Origin: Ceratobasidium sp. AG-K
Taxonomy: Eukaryota > Basidiomycota > Agaricomycetes > Cantharellales > Ceratobasidiaceae
Direction: 5' to 3'
DNA length: 64,000 nt
Assembly: GCA_037039685.1 (NCBI GenBank)
Contig: JAWNGF010000002.1
Location: 5,022,001-5,086,000, forward strand
The position numbers were made by a program, and so were the translations under genes. Below are positions 23,452 to 36,070 of the stretch, piece by piece. A model generated the notes under the pieces. It searched no databases, was not told where the DNA came from, and saw only the letters and a program-made list of their open reading frames with translations. Each line of letters opens with the position of its first letter. Position 1 is the first letter of the stretch.

Positions 23452-25663
23452 TGTTTTCTGAATGGTGGTGTTTAGAGTTGATAGCAGTGAGCTGAAAGGT
23501 GATTGAGTGTTGAGTTGTGGTAGCGTTCTCGCTGACATTTTATATGCTCGACGCAAAGTATTGCCGGCATCATAGCCGCTTGCATAACGTCTGGGCAGTG
23601 ACACCTCCGCAGTTGGGAGAACTACCGGTAAAAGCGGTGCGTGTGCTAATAATAAAGACTTGACGGTCGAAACCCAGTGAGCCAATAGGGAAATGACGGG
23701 AACCAATAATCATTACGAACTATGGGCTTGCTGCGTACCGGTAGAAGACGATGCCCAGTTGAGCCGGAGATACTAGCTCCCAATCAGAAATGCCGGGTAT
23801 CCAACCGAGGGCTTTGCCAAGAAGTGTGTTGCCAAGTAAGGACCTCAATTGGGCGCCGAAAATTGCGAGAAGCGTAGAAAATCAATTATGCCATTGCTGT
23901 AGGTATCAGTTGACCGACTGCGCCTGACATCATATATACCATGACAGACGATTTGGCGAGGCCCGCAGCGGAGAAAATATCCAAGTGTAAAACCGGCGAG
24001 CGAGACCCTGAATCAAGCACAGTGCATGTTGCTGCGCAGTAACGTACTTGGTTAGCCAAGGAGAGTGACCCTTGAAATCCAAAGCTAGATTTATTCAGAG
24101 GGGTTTATGAGCTTTCTCTTAGTTGTGACTTTGCTTTCCATACTACGAACGGTGGCGGTTGTTCAGAGTGAGAAGCTGTTCGTGAGGCGGCGCTCGGCGC
24201 TTATACTTAACTAGGCCTGTTCAACCAAGTAAACTACCACCTTGTATTATTATTCCTTAGAGAGCCACGACCCATGTGTTTCTCAATCCAATTCAACGCT
24301 ATAGATTTTCTCTGGCTATTACGTTCCCATTAGTCACGGGATACCACGATATGCCGGTCACGTAGCTAACAGCATAGATCCTTACAAGCGGTGCCTGTGA
24401 GGCAAGCGTCTACAGTGATCAATGAGTCCTTGAATCACCGCATCTAAAAGTTCTTGACTATTAGCCTAAATGTCTCTGTTTTATGAATAGATATGTAAAC
24501 AGGATCGACACACACTCTGAAACTATTCACGGTATCCTACCGCCCTCCTAACTTCACTTGCTGCGGATTTAGTCGCCTGTGACTGGCGAAATCAGGAGTG
24601 TGACCGCGAACCTAAGATTTGATCATTTTACTTACGTTGCCGCCCTCTGGTTGGCTGAACCGTACAACACGCGATTCTACCGATTCAAGGACTGATTGTC
24701 ACGATTCGGACGCCGAACTTTCAACTCGCTGCCTACGTCTCAAGCTTCACTTAATAAAATTGTACGTCTGTTTGAATGTTCCAAAGGTCACATTCGTTGA
24801 TCGCTCCTGTTTTGACAGCAATTTGGTTGGATTTGTGAGCCAGAGAGGACAAACAAAATTGGGTGATTCAAGGACTCATTGATCACTGTAAGATACAACG
24901 CTCAAGCCCCAGGTAATCAGATCATTCCAACTTTTCTAGTTCTTCGAGATGCGTCATCACCGCCTCTTTGCTTTACTTCGTCAAGGATTTACGTAGACCC
25001 GTAAATTCAACCTACGTTAGATATCACAGAGGTTGATTAATATCACACTTACTTTGTAGAAAGAAAAGTTCAGCATACCTTCTGTGTGCAACATCGTAGT
25101 CCCCGAACTGAATGAAGCCTAGGACACGTCAGTGGCGCGAGGGCGGCGGCATCGCGGAGGTCGTCGCACCCCTACAAAGCCCCCCCCCCCCCCGAAGCCT
25201 GACCTATTGATGCCCGTTTGGAGAAGGAAGATTTGTGACGTGGGAGGTTTTTGGAGATCTGTCTCTTCGGGTCATCATCTTCAAAGGGCACATACTACTC
25301 AAATCGTCGAATGTATGCACAAACCCATCAAGCAAGGTATCTGCGCACCCATGTTCCAAGATATTTCCACGAACTGCTAGTATCGTAAGAAACCTAATAG
25401 CGAAGAGATTCGCGGTATCGCATGTTATGATGCAAGCTTGACTTACGGACTATCTACCCAACTCGCATTATAGAAATCCTGGAAATTTGAAATCTCATTT
25501 GACTGGTTTCTGATCAGAGTGGTGAGTAGATGCTGCATCACACAGGGGAAAGCAGGCAACTCATAATGGCTGTACACATTCAATTTGTATTGGAACTGAT
25601 GTTCACCAAAGAATTACACAACGGATACACAAATGTAGTCCAGAGAGGGAGACGATTGATCGT
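23452..25663. other. Long intergenic region (2.2 kb)
   Basis: Apart from the dioxygenase promoter next to 23451, nothing coding is supported. Short open frames on both strands are A/T-rich and lack splice-supported partners. A 14-base C run is at 25180-25193. The stretch may be a relic of an inactivated gene or an accessory spacer, but I see no terminal repeats. Confidence 0.45.
23538..23544 (-). promoter_or_regulatory. TATA-like box of the dioxygenase gene
   Basis: TATAAAA on the minus strand, 87 bp upstream of the ATG. Confidence 0.4.
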
Positions 25664-27509
25664 CTATACATGCTCCTTGTGATGTAACTCCTCATCCTTA
25701 TGGGCCATTTGAAGGGCACCAGGAGCGGCAGGATGAACATCTTCAGCAATGAGCTGCCGGCGGTAAGCGACCGACCGAATGGCATTTGTGTTCTGATACA
25801 GAATATCAATTTGCTCGAGTGACAGACCCTTGGTTTCGGGAATCAGGAAGACTAGACGAACATTCGGATCAGTCGACATAGAAAAGGGATGGAAGAAACT
25901 TACAGGTGAACAAGAGGCAGCCGACGCAAGTGCCACCCCAGATGAAGAACACCTTCACACCGAGGTTCGCGTTGCCTGCACCAGAGTTGACAAGATATGG
26001 CGTGGCATAACCGATACCGAAGTTCCACAGCCAGTTGGACGCAGTGGACATGGACATGGCCTTGGCACGGATGTTGAGCGGAAAGATCTCGCCAGTGACG
26101 ACCCATGCGATAGGACCCCATGTCGATGCAAAGAAAGCAATGTAAATGCAAACGAACGCGATCAAAACCTTCTGGCCAGCCATATTCTCAGTCGAGATTG
26201 TCACACCAATGATCGCGACCAAGAACTCGCAAACGAGCATGCCGGCCGCACCGACAAGCAGGAGGCTGCGGCGCCCGGCCTTGTCAACCAAGTAGATACC
26301 CGGGATGGTCATGCCGACATTGACAACATTCGTGGCGATAGAAATAAGGAATGGGTTGCTGATACCCGAATTCTGGAAGAATGTCGTGCCGTAGTAGAAT
26401 ATAAAGTTGATCCCGGTAAGTTGCTGCCATGCCTGAAGGAATACGCCCGTCATGACACGGGTGAGGATCTTGTTAGGTCCCTGTTTGAAGCAGTCGGCGT
26501 ACGAGCCGGAACCAATCTCCTCTTCGGCGTGCTGAGCAGCCTTGATATCATTGATCTCTTGGTGAACTTCCGGGTCCTCCGAGGTAGTGGAAAGGAGTCG
26601 GCCGAGTGATTGCCGAGCGGCATCGTCACGCCCTCGCTTAACAAGGTACCGGGGAGACTCGGGAAGAAGGGCCATGCCGAGGGCGAGAACGCCTGCCCAG
26701 ACAAACTGAAGGGCAATGGGAATGCGCCAGGCAGAATGATCTTGTCGGCCTTTGGTGGCGTTGTTGACAATCGAGGCGAGTAGGAGACCAATAGTGATGG
26801 CCCATTGGTAACAGGATACAACTGCACCGCGGATCCATTTGGGAGCGCTGTCACAGGGATGGTGAGTATATGCGCGGGTACATCAAACAATGCGCACCAT
26901 TCAGACTGGTACATTGGTACCAGCGTTGACATGATGCCGACGCCAAGACCAGCAATAACACGACCGACTAGAGAATCAAGTCAGAAGCGAACATTGACAG
27001 AGAAGCTGTCACCACGCACCGATGAAAACGTCAGTGTCCAGAGTGCCAGTTTGCAATGCCACTCCGACCGAAAAAACCAAGGTCGAGAGCACGATGCCCC
27101 ATTTGCGTCCAAGAAAGTCGCCAATGGGGGATGCCAGGAGTGCACCTACAAAAGTTCCCGCGGAAAGAATAGAAACAATAAGCGATTCGCGCCCAGTTGA
27201 TATGTCGTAGGTGCCCGTTTCGGTTTGGTGGCCAAAGGTTTTCAACCAATCCTGCAGGGGGTCAGCCCGTGCAGATTGACATAGTTATGTGCAGACTTAC
27301 ATCCATCTCTTTGATACCAGATATAACACCGGTATCGTAGCCGTAAAGAATTCCCCCAAAGGCGGCAAACGCTGTCATCAAGATTCCCGCAAGCTTGTTT
27401 TTGGGAGCTGCGCCGTGTCAATAATGTCAGCACTACCCAACCAACCAACATAACAGGTAAACTAACCGCCATTGCCTCCTACTCCACCCCCAGTTGCAAC
27501 TGGCGCCAT
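25664..27509 (-). CDS. MFS hexose transporter, paralogue 1
   Basis: Read from ATG 27507-27509 to TAG 25664-25666 with five or more introns, ~540 residues. A short Gly-rich N-terminus is followed by APKNKLAGILMTAFAAFGGI and a GYDTGVISGIKEMD first-helix motif. Sugar transporter signatures are present: GRKWG after helix 2, LPESPRYLVKRGR after helix 6, QQLTGINFIFYYGTTFF in helix 7, VDKAGRR, and IPETKGLSLEQI after helix 12. It should import hexoses by proton symport at the plasma membrane. The protein follows the same plan as the two neighbours at 28247 and 31572 but is clearly more diverged, so it is the oldest member of the cluster. The end KDEELHHKEHV is short and charged. Confidence 0.92.
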
Positions 27510-28246
27510 TGTTGAATATGTCCAGAAGAAAGTAGTAGGATGTAGGAAGACAGCAAGATAAGTCACCACAGACGGGAATGTGGAGGAGACCTGGGGATGC
27601 CCTACTCCCCCGCTGCTCGTCTCTTAAACATCCCCACCTCAGGGTTATGACCAAATCTAAATGCCAAAACGACTGAGCGTGAAACGAGGTATGTGGTCAC
27701 GATATGGTTTCTTGCCGAGTGATATGCGCTGGGCTGAAATTAGTCGGTTAAGTATAGGTCATTAACCCTTGGCCGTGGGACTTACTTGGCACCGCGGGTG
27801 AGGTTGCGTACCAACCTGCGTTGCGCCTGTGAAACTGACACCATAGCCATCCTCACGACATCCGATATGCACGGATAAGGCTCAGTCTAGTCAGTACAGC
27901 AAGCAGCATAGTGCTGCGCACATCGCGAAATTGGAATACTTGTGCCAGACATATGTAAGGAAAAAGGAAGAGCCTAATATGTAAGATTTATTTTGCACTT
28001 TGAGCGGCAAGATGACGACAAGTACAGTATTATCAAATCACATGTTGCCGGAGGTTGTCGGAACTCGGACCGAATTCGGCGTCCCAGCTGGAACTTGCTC
28101 ACATCATGATACGGTATGGGCTCAACCAAATTTTATTCGTCTATCCTAAATCGTAACACATTACAAGACCATCAATCGGACTTAAAACACAAGCATTGAG
28201 TTGCGTGAAGAGAGAAAGGAAACTGTAAGGTTTATCCAAACACATC
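27510..28246. other. Intergenic region between transporter paralogues 1 and 2
   Basis: Promoter side of paralogue 1 and 3' side of paralogue 2, both on the minus strand. No coding sequence or repeat supported. Confidence 0.5.
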
Positions 28247-30086
28247 TCAGGCCTGGTGCTGGACATCGGCCTTTTCGTTGTGCACCTCCCTCGATTTGCG
28301 TGTGCCCAATCCGTGCAGCCCGTGCTCCTGGTCCACCTTCGACGTCACACGAGCAATCGCCTCTGGGTCCGCAGCGTGCACATCCTCCGCAATGAGCTGG
28401 CGGCGGTAGGCAACAGAGTGGATCGCGTTCGTGTTCTGGTACAAGATGTCGATCTGCTCGAGCGACAGTCCCTTGGTCTCGGGGATGAGGAAGTACGTGA
28501 ACAACAAGCAACCGACACAGGTCGAGCCCCAGATGAAGAACACCTTGACACCGAGGTTCGCGTTGCCGGGACCGTCGTTGACGAGGTAGGGGGTGGCATA
28601 GCCGATACCGAAGTTCCAGAGCCAGTTGGACGCAGTCGACATGGACATGGCCTTGGCGCGGATGGCGAGGGGGAAGATCTCACCGGTGACGACCCAGGCG
28701 ATAGGACCCCAGGTGGCAGCGAAGAAGGCAATGTAGATGCATACAAACGCGATAAGAACCTTTTGCCCTGCCTGGTTCTCGACAGAGATGGTAACACCGA
28801 CGATGGCCACGAGGTACTCGCAGATAAGCATACCAGCAGCACCGATGAGCAATAGGCGACGACGTCCGACCTTGTCAACGGCCCAGATACCAGGAATAGT
28901 CATCACGACGTTCACAACATTGGTGATGATCGTGATCGTGAACGGGTTCGAGATGCCAGAGCGGAGGAAGAAGGTGGTGCCGTAGTAAAAGATGAAGTTG
29001 ATACCCGTAAGCTGTTGCCACGCCTGGAGGAAGATGCCGGTCATGGTGCGGGTGAGGATCTTGTTCGGGCCTTGCTTGAAGCAATCAAGGTACGAGCCAG
29101 AGCCGAGCTCCTCTTCAGCACGAAGGTTGGCACGAACGTCGTTAAGCTCAGTCTCGACCTCGGGATCCTCGGGGTGGAGTGAAAGGAGACGAGCGAGAGC
29201 GCGCTGAGCGTCCTGGTCGCGGCCACGCTTGATGAGGTAACGAGGAGACTCGGGGAGCACCGACATGCCTCCAGCGAGAACAGCTGCCCATGCAAACTGG
29301 ATGGCAATGGGGATACGCCACGACGAGCTGTTGGGACGATCCTTGGTCGAGTTGTTGACGACGGCAGCGAGCAAGAGACCGATGGTGATTGCCCATTGGT
29401 AGCATGAAACGACCGCACCACGAATCCACTTGGGCGAACTGAAGGTCACGTGAGTGAATGTCTGAGATTGTTTGGGAGCCCACTCACCACTCGGACTGGT
29501 ACATCGGGACCAAGCAAGAGACCATACCAACACCAAGACCAGCAAGAACGCGACCCACTAAACAACCTGTTAGAATATATGCCCCTGAACGGTGTGAACC
29601 AACGTACCAACGAAGACCGCAATACCGGTGGTGAGCTGAAGACCAACACCAACACAGAAGACAGCGCAGGCGGCGATGAGGCCCCACTTGCGCCCGAGGA
29701 TATCACCCATCGGCGCAGCGCAGAGCGCACCAAAGAAAGTTCCAGCCGACAATATAGAAACAATGAGCGACTCCCTGCTGGTTGAAATTCCCAATCGACC
29801 GTTCTCTTCGTGACCAAAGATTCGAAGCCAGTCCTAAAAACCAAGTAAGTATGAGTGCGCGAACACGAAAAAGCGACTTACATCCATCTCCTTGACACCA
29901 GAGATAACACCAGTATCGTAACCGAAGAGGATACCACCAAAGGCCGCAAAGGCGGTCATGAGGATACCCGCCCATTTGTTCTTCGGAGCTGAAACGATGT
30001 CAGAAGTAGTTGGAAGATAGCAGTTAACATAGCTCACCGCCTGAACCTCCCAAACCCCCGCCGGCTGCCACTGGGCCACCTGCCAT
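28247..30086 (-). CDS. MFS hexose transporter, paralogue 2
   Basis: ATG 30084-30086 to TGA 28247-28249, with about four short introns close to the 5' end and one uninterrupted 3' exon of about 1.2 kb. Twelve hydrophobic segments and sugar transporter motifs are present: GYDTGVISGVKEMD, GRKWG, LPESPRYLIKRGR, QQLTGINFIFYYGTTFF, VDKVGRRR, IPETKGLSLEQI. The C-terminal tail is cytosolic and charged, ending VQHQA. Codon use strongly prefers C-ending codons in the 3' exon, as in highly expressed fungal genes. The product should take up hexoses at the plasma membrane. It pairs head-to-head with paralogue 3 and shares with it a 438-bp identical tract (28304-28741 against 32923-33360). Confidence 0.93.
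28304..28741 (-). repeat. Inverted copy A of a 438-bp identical tract shared with paralogue 3
   Basis: By eye, every base from 28304 to 28741 matches the reverse complement of 32923-33360. The match ends at both sides with synonymous or near-synonymous changes. See the copy in paralogue 3. Confidence 0.85.
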
Positions 30087-31571
30087 TTTGCTCGCTTTTC
30101 AAAAGTTAAAGACGACGAGTTAGAGGAGACGAGAGTTGAATCGTCAGAGGGCGTCCAACGGGAGAAGCTGAGCCTGGAGAACAAGGAGCCCCGGTGGGAC
30201 CGGTACTTATACGAAGGCGCATTCAGAAGCCCTTTCCTGGCCCTTCGATGTCCAAGTGTATGCAGCGAAGCGAGTGCTTGGCGGTCACATGCGAACGCAC
30301 CCAAGAGCCCAAGACGGTGCCTGACCGGTTATAGTATTCGGATTACGTGACGAACCACTATAATACACATGAACGTCATATGTTAGGGTGATCAGATCTT
30401 CCGGTCAACCCGGGGATTCCGCCGAACACTCTCGCTGGCCACCGGAATTCTACGAGCAGTCTCTGATCGCAACTTCTAATGAGAAACTCGAAAACGTTTT
30501 CGCGAGCCACGATGCATCTCTGAGGCACAAGAACGGCTGCTGGGTTCGATATTGAGCAGGCATTGCTTATTTTGGTTGATGCCGCTGAGATTTTACCTTT
30601 ACCCGACGGCTGCCCTCGGACTGATCCCGTCGGTCGAAAAATCTGGGGAAACATGCCTGCTCGCGTGTTTTCCATCGGGCTCTGATGGGGACTTTCCAGG
30701 CAGGTTTCTATTTTCAGAAGCGCATACGCCTAATATGCTCGTCTAATTCGTTGCCCTGTTTTGCAGCTGCAGGATGTTATTGCCTAAAATTATTGTTGGG
30801 TACCCCTGTGTCATTAGCGTACACGAGCGTGTGTGTGTGGTCTACCCATTACCGAGGTAGCCGTGGACTTGTAATTCTAGAATAATTCTTGGTCAGTTGC
30901 ATTGAATCAGACCACTGTCTTTTCCACGTTATTTTGGGCGCAATCGAGACTCTCGCCCTCGCTTGAGCGTTGACCGTGGGCTCGGCTGCTCCGGTCGGCC
31001 AGCAAACCGGTGGGCGGAATTCATCGACAACGGATCGTAAGCGAGAAAATAGCCGGTGTCCCCTGATCGGATGAAATACCGTTTCTTCCGTTCGGAGGCT
31101 GGAGACCGGGGTCAGGGGCGGGGCGTTGGGATAATTTTTTGGGGCCCACTGGGGAGCGTGCAGGCAACTGAAGGAGCATAGGTCCTCGGCACACGTCGAC
31201 CAAGAGCTTGTGTTGGAGCTCACAGCTGGTCATCGGTGACGAGAATCGTAATGGGTCCATGGTCTCATGACCTTGATTGGCTGATTTGCGGCATGTCCCA
31301 GGACCAGCTCAAAGGAACCAATCCAAAACAGGAGTCGGTCGGAAAAGCTAACATGATGAGTTCTGAATCGGAAGAAGTCTGCGATAGCCGAAGGGTCTTG
31401 CCCTTCAGTCCTGCTTACGTGTGGGCGCAACGCCGTGTGCCCAGTTCTCCTAGGCGGAGAATATAAAAAGACTCCACTCTTGGCCCCAAGACCTCCATCC
31501 CTTGGCGTCTCTCTCTCCAGCGGGGCTCCTCTTGTCACACATTTATTCTATCTTTTATTGGTCGGCAAAAC
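30087..31571. promoter_or_regulatory. Divergent promoter region of the two transporter paralogues
   Basis: About 1.5 kb between two divergent transporters. TATA-like boxes lie at 30206-30211 (minus strand, TATAAG) and 31462-31468 (plus strand, TATAAAA). A GC-rich block with GCGGGG at 31118-31123 beside an A/T run (31131-31140) resembles the Mig1/CreA type of glucose-repression site, only as a pattern match. No coding sequence supported. Confidence 0.45.
31462..31468 (+). promoter_or_regulatory. TATA box of transporter paralogue 3
   Basis: TATAAAA 110 bp before ATG 31572, followed by a C/T-rich stretch that often marks fungal transcription starts. Confidence 0.5.
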
Positions 31572-33417
31572 ATGGGTGGCCCAAGTGCAACGGGAGCCGG
31601 CATAGGTGGCTCAGGTGGTTCGTCTGCTTTCTCTGCAGTTTGTATTTCCCCTCTCAACATGCTCTTTTAGCCCCTAAGAACAAGTGGGCGGGTATCCTCA
31701 TGACCGCATTTGCGGCATTTGGCGGTATACTCTTCGGTTATGACACTGGTACCATCTCGGGTATCAAGGAAATGAAGGTACGCTCGTGTGTGGGCTTGCT
31801 TGTTCCCATCTGACATGCTGTCCAGGACTGGCTTCGCACCTTTGGCGACGACGAAGGCAATGGCAATTATGGCATCACCACTTCTAACGAGTCGTTGGTC
31901 GTCTCTATCCTCTCCGCTGGTACCTTCTTCGGCGCTCTGCTTGCTGCGCCGATGGGTGATATCCTCGGTCGCAAGTGGGGTCTCATCGCTGCCTGCCTGG
32001 TGTTCTGTGTTGGTGTTGCTCTTCAAACGGGTACTCTCAACTTTGCCGTATTTGTCGGTAAGTGGTTCTAGTTTTATATGTAGCGCATATACTAATTGTC
32101 CGCTAGTTGGTCGTGTATTTGCTGGTCTTGGTGTCGGTATGGTTTCTTGCTTGGTCCCGATGTACCAGTCCGAGTGGTAAGTTGGCTCCTAGCTAATTTC
32201 AGACATGTTATTCACGCTATTTCAGCTCGCCCAAGTGGATCCGTGGTGCCGTCGTCTCCTGCTACCAATGGGCAATCACCATCGGTCTGTTGCTCGCTGC
32301 CATCGTCAACAACTCGACCAAGGACCGTGCTGACCACTCGTCTTGGCGCGTCCCTATTGCCATCCAATTCGTCTGGGCTGCCATCCTTGCCGGCGGCATG
32401 TTCCTCCTTCCCGAGTCTCCTCGTTACCTCATCAAGCGTGGTCGTGACCAGGATGCTCAGCGCGCCCTCGCACGTCTTTTGTCTCTCCATCCCGAGGACC
32501 CCGAGGTCGAGACCGAATTGAACGACATTCGTGCCAACCTTCGTGCTGAAGAGGAGCTCGGCTCTGGCTCGTACCTTGATTGCTTCAAGCAAGGCCCGAA
32601 CAAGAACCTCACCCGCACCATGACCGGCATCTTCCTCCAGGCGTGGCAACAGCTTACGGGTATCAACTTCATCTTTTACTACGGCACCACCTTCTTCGTC
32701 CGCTCTGGCATCTCGAACCCGTTCACAGTCACGATCATCACCAATGTCGTGAACGTCGTGATGACTATTCCTGGTATCTGGGCCGTTGACAAGGTCGGAC
32801 GTCGTCGCCTATTGCTCATCGGTGCTGCTGGTATGCTCGTCTGCGAGTACCTGGTTGCTATCATCGGTGTCACTATCTCTGTCGAGAACCAGGCAGGGCA
32901 AAAGGTTCTCATCGCGTTTGTGTGCATCTACATTGCCTTCTTCGCTGCCACCTGGGGTCCTATCGCCTGGGTCGTCACCGGTGAGATCTTCCCCCTCGCC
33001 ATCCGCGCCAAGGCCATGTCCATGTCGACTGCGTCCAACTGGCTCTGGAACTTCGGTATCGGCTATGCCACCCCCTACCTCGTCAACGACGGTCCCGGCA
33101 ACGCGAACCTCGGTGTCAAGGTGTTCTTCATCTGGGGCTCGACCTGTGTCGGTTGCTTGTTGTTCACGTACTTCCTCATCCCCGAGACCAAGGGACTGTC
33201 GCTCGAGCAGATCGACATCTTGTACCAGAACACGAACGCGATCCACTCTGTTGCCTACCGCCGCCAGCTCATTGCGGAGGATGTGCACGCTGCGGACCCA
33301 GAGGCGATTGCTCGTGTGACGTCGAAGGTGGACCAGGAGCACGGGCTGCACGGATTGGGCGCACGCAAGTCGAGGGAGGTGCACAACGAAAAGGCCGATG
33401 TGCAACACCACGAGTAG
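31572..33417 (+). CDS. MFS hexose transporter, paralogue 3
   Basis: ATG 31572 begins a Gly-rich N-terminus (MGGPSATGAGIGGSGG) spliced to APKNKWAGILMTAFAAFGGI. Introns follow at ~31616-31670, ~31777-31825, ~32056-32105 and ~32178-32225; the rest is one exon to TAG 33415-33417, ~530 residues. Motifs equal those of paralogue 2 (LPESPRYLIKRGR, QQLTGINFIFYYGTTFF, VDKVGRRR, IPETKGLSLEQI). The proteins differ mainly in the N-terminal half, the central loop and the last few residues (ending VQHHE). Function as a plasma membrane hexose transporter is established for the family; the preferred sugar cannot be read from the sequence. The duplicate lies inverted with respect to paralogue 2. Confidence 0.93.
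32923..33360 (+). repeat. Inverted copy B of a 438-bp identical tract shared with paralogue 2
   Basis: Identical to the reverse complement of 28304-28741, whereas the 5' portion of the same exon (for example 32223-32320) differs at roughly one base in ten, mostly synonymous. Confidence 0.85.
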
Positions 33418-33840
33418 ACGGTGGTCTCAATCCATTGTGTTATCTTTACTTTGTAATTTCTCTAGTGTTATTTCTGTGGTATCGCAGCTCATTTGTAGGC
33501 ATGAACTGTTGATGTAACGTCTGTACGAATTCATATGACTTTCACCCATTTCAATTTGAGCGCCTTCGAGAGTTGCATCTGAAAGTCGGCGTAGGCTTGG
33601 CTTCCGAATTTACGAACAAGGTTTACCATTGTATCCAACATCTACATGTAAATTCTGTCATCGAGAAACGCAACGAGAAACGCCCAAACAAGATAGGTAT
33701 CTGCATCAAATACAGTCGCACCGACCCTTCCTTTCATCGCCATAAACATCCATCGACCCCTATGGCTCCACTCGGTAGACGCACCCAATCCATTTTGATC
33801 CCACATGCTTCCCACGGCTAGGCCCTTCTTTAGGGTACTC
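33418..33840. other. Convergent intergenic region
   Basis: 3' sides of transporter paralogue 3 and the UPF0662 gene. No coding sequence supported; the short open frames on both strands have no family features. Confidence 0.5.
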
Positions 33841-36070
33841 TTACTCCGAGTCGTATTCGTAGTCGTCCTCTCCCTCGCCTTCTTCCATCGCTTCCTTGAG
33901 CTACAATCAAGTACGTGGTCAGCATTATTCAACGACTCAATTGAGACAATAATTCACAGCGCATGCGCTGGTGCTTCTCGAATGTGCCGAAAGCAAAACG
34001 TAATGTGCGTGTGTTCTTGTGGGAAACTCACCATCTCAAGGAGTTCGTGACACTCGTTAAGATGTGCCATCACGATACCCTGTCCTTCTGGAATCGACCC
34101 ATCAGAGCCTGTTATATTTCCGGGTGGTGTTCGCCGGGTCACGTCAACATGCAGATGGAGGGTTTCATTTGTGGTAATGGGTGTAAGTTATCAGTGCTGT
34201 GTGTATTTTTAGAGCGTGGGATGCGTACCGATAAACTTGCCGTCTTTCCGCAGTGAGTCTACCTGGAAGAGCGCGAGCTGGTACTATTTCCCACGTCTCA
34301 CGGTTATTTCCTGCTAGGGAGTATGTGTTTGAAATGCACCTACAGGGTAGAGATCGCGCGGATTGAATGGACCTCCGAATTTCAGCACTTCATTCAGGCA
34401 TTTCTTGACGGTGGACAGCTTGTTGGCCTGATATCATGGTTAGTACAGGGTACGTGAGATCAAATTGCAACACACGATTGGCATGAGTTCTTCCGAGACG
34501 GGTTCGCTCGAGGAGAGCAGTCGGTGGATTAACCCGTAGCATCTTCGTAGAAGATACAACAGAACCTGCATCAACAAACAATCAAACCGGAGATTCCAAG
34601 GACCAGTGCGTTTCACTCACGTATTGTCCGTTTGGAACATTCCCCTCTGCGTCGACAAACTTGCCATTGACCCGCATTTTATCAATCTCCTGCAACGCCT
34701 GAGAATAATTCCACAAATCCGTCTCGCGCAGCGTCCATCGGTGAGTAAGCACCAGTTGCTCGAGTTGCGCACGCATATCCCAAAGTCGGTCGTGAATAGG
34801 TTTGAGAGAACTAGATACATCGTCCTCTCGAGCGCGGATCTCTTGGGCAATCTCGAAGCATTCCTCCAAAAGTCCAGAGCATAGTGCTTGTGAGGCCGGC
34901 ACAACACCGTTGGGCCCAAGGAATTTGCCATTTTCGCGTTTGCTATTAGTGGTGCAATGGTAGTTAAAACGTCTTACTATTTTACAGCTATTAATAGAGC
35001 CCAATGTACTCACCTTTCAATCTTTCTCAGTTCCTCCGTAATTGGCTTGAGGTCCGCTTTGAACGCTTTGGGCTTGGCAGCCAGCGCGACCAGTTGTCGA
35101 CGCAGGGTGACAAGCCGCGAGTGAATCGGAACAAGTTCAACAGACAACACGGACAACGAATCCTGAAGATCGGAGAGCATCGTATCTAGACACCCACCGG
35201 ACCGATTAGTCAGTTTATGTGCCCGTTGGGGAAAGTCGCGTAACCCGGTTAGGGCATAAACAGGTCGGGGAAAGCAACTAACTTACCACATTCGTTGAGT
35301 TTACGATCTAAGAGTTTGGTCATGGCTGGTGGATGTAGGTTGCTTTCCTTATCGTTGCGGACAATTTCGCGTAATTCGTCGAGACGGTTGCGAAACGATT
35401 TGAGGTCGGCCTCTGTGTACACAGCGGATTCATTCATGTGATCGAGGAGTTGCTAGTAAGTATCACATACAGTCAGCTGTGTTCTACTATCATAATGAGC
35501 GCATGAACCCAGCTCCCAGTCCGCATTCATCCCAGGTGTGACTGAGTAAATGAAGAAGCCCGTATCCGTCAAGACTCGGCCAGGGTCAAACTCTGGGCCA
35601 ACCACAAACAGTGTGGGCATCGAAAATTTAGACTCACCCTCATACTGGCAATCTGGCTGTACGTGGCGGGGCATTCTCGAGACTTGCCAATAGTCAAAAA
35701 GAATAGCGAGAGAAGGCTAAATACATCTGCGAGCAGAGTATCGAGACGGTTGGGTACATGTGGTCCATGCTCTTGATCGCGTAGATCATTGAGCTTTTCG
35801 ACTGCACGAGGTGACGCAATGGACCAAGTAAGGCTTCACGTTTGCACCCAAACGAGGGGAGAGCATACCTTGTTTCACGACCGACTGGTAGATATTCAAA
35901 ACATCTTGTGACTTGACGTATTCTGCGCGGTTCTGTTTGAGTGCGGTGAGGCGATTACGGATACTGGTGCCGGGCGTATGGATGAGCAACAGCCAAGGCC
36001 GGCGGGCAGCAAAAGTGACTCACTTGATAACCTTCTCAAGAATCGTGATCTCTTCCGGTTGGAGCGACAT
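33841..36070 (-). CDS. UPF0662 / DUF2408 family protein (yeast YPL260W-like)
   Basis: Read from ATG 36068-36070 to TAA 33841-33843 with about ten introns. Two related halves each carry the family block: a KRENGKFLGPNGVVPASQAL repeat with LLEECFEIAQEI, and an RVNGKFVDAEGNVPNGQ repeat with a following LLRRCYGLIHRLL and EPVSEELMPI. A GGPFNPRDLYP segment follows, then a last KDGKFIG unit. The helical stretches RNRLDELREIV and LVTLRRQLVAL also recur. The end is very acidic (EEGEGEDDYEYDSE). The molecular function of this cytosolic/nuclear fungal family is not established. The repeated NGKF/DGKF units and family assignment are clear; some small exon borders between 34150 and 35750 are approximate. 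Confidence 0.8.

Noticed and set aside
28256..28855. 199-codon open frame antisense to transporter paralogue 2 (and its equivalent in paralogue 3)
   Set aside because: It is a shadow of the C-ending codon bias of the real exon; it has no domain, and its composition follows the complement.
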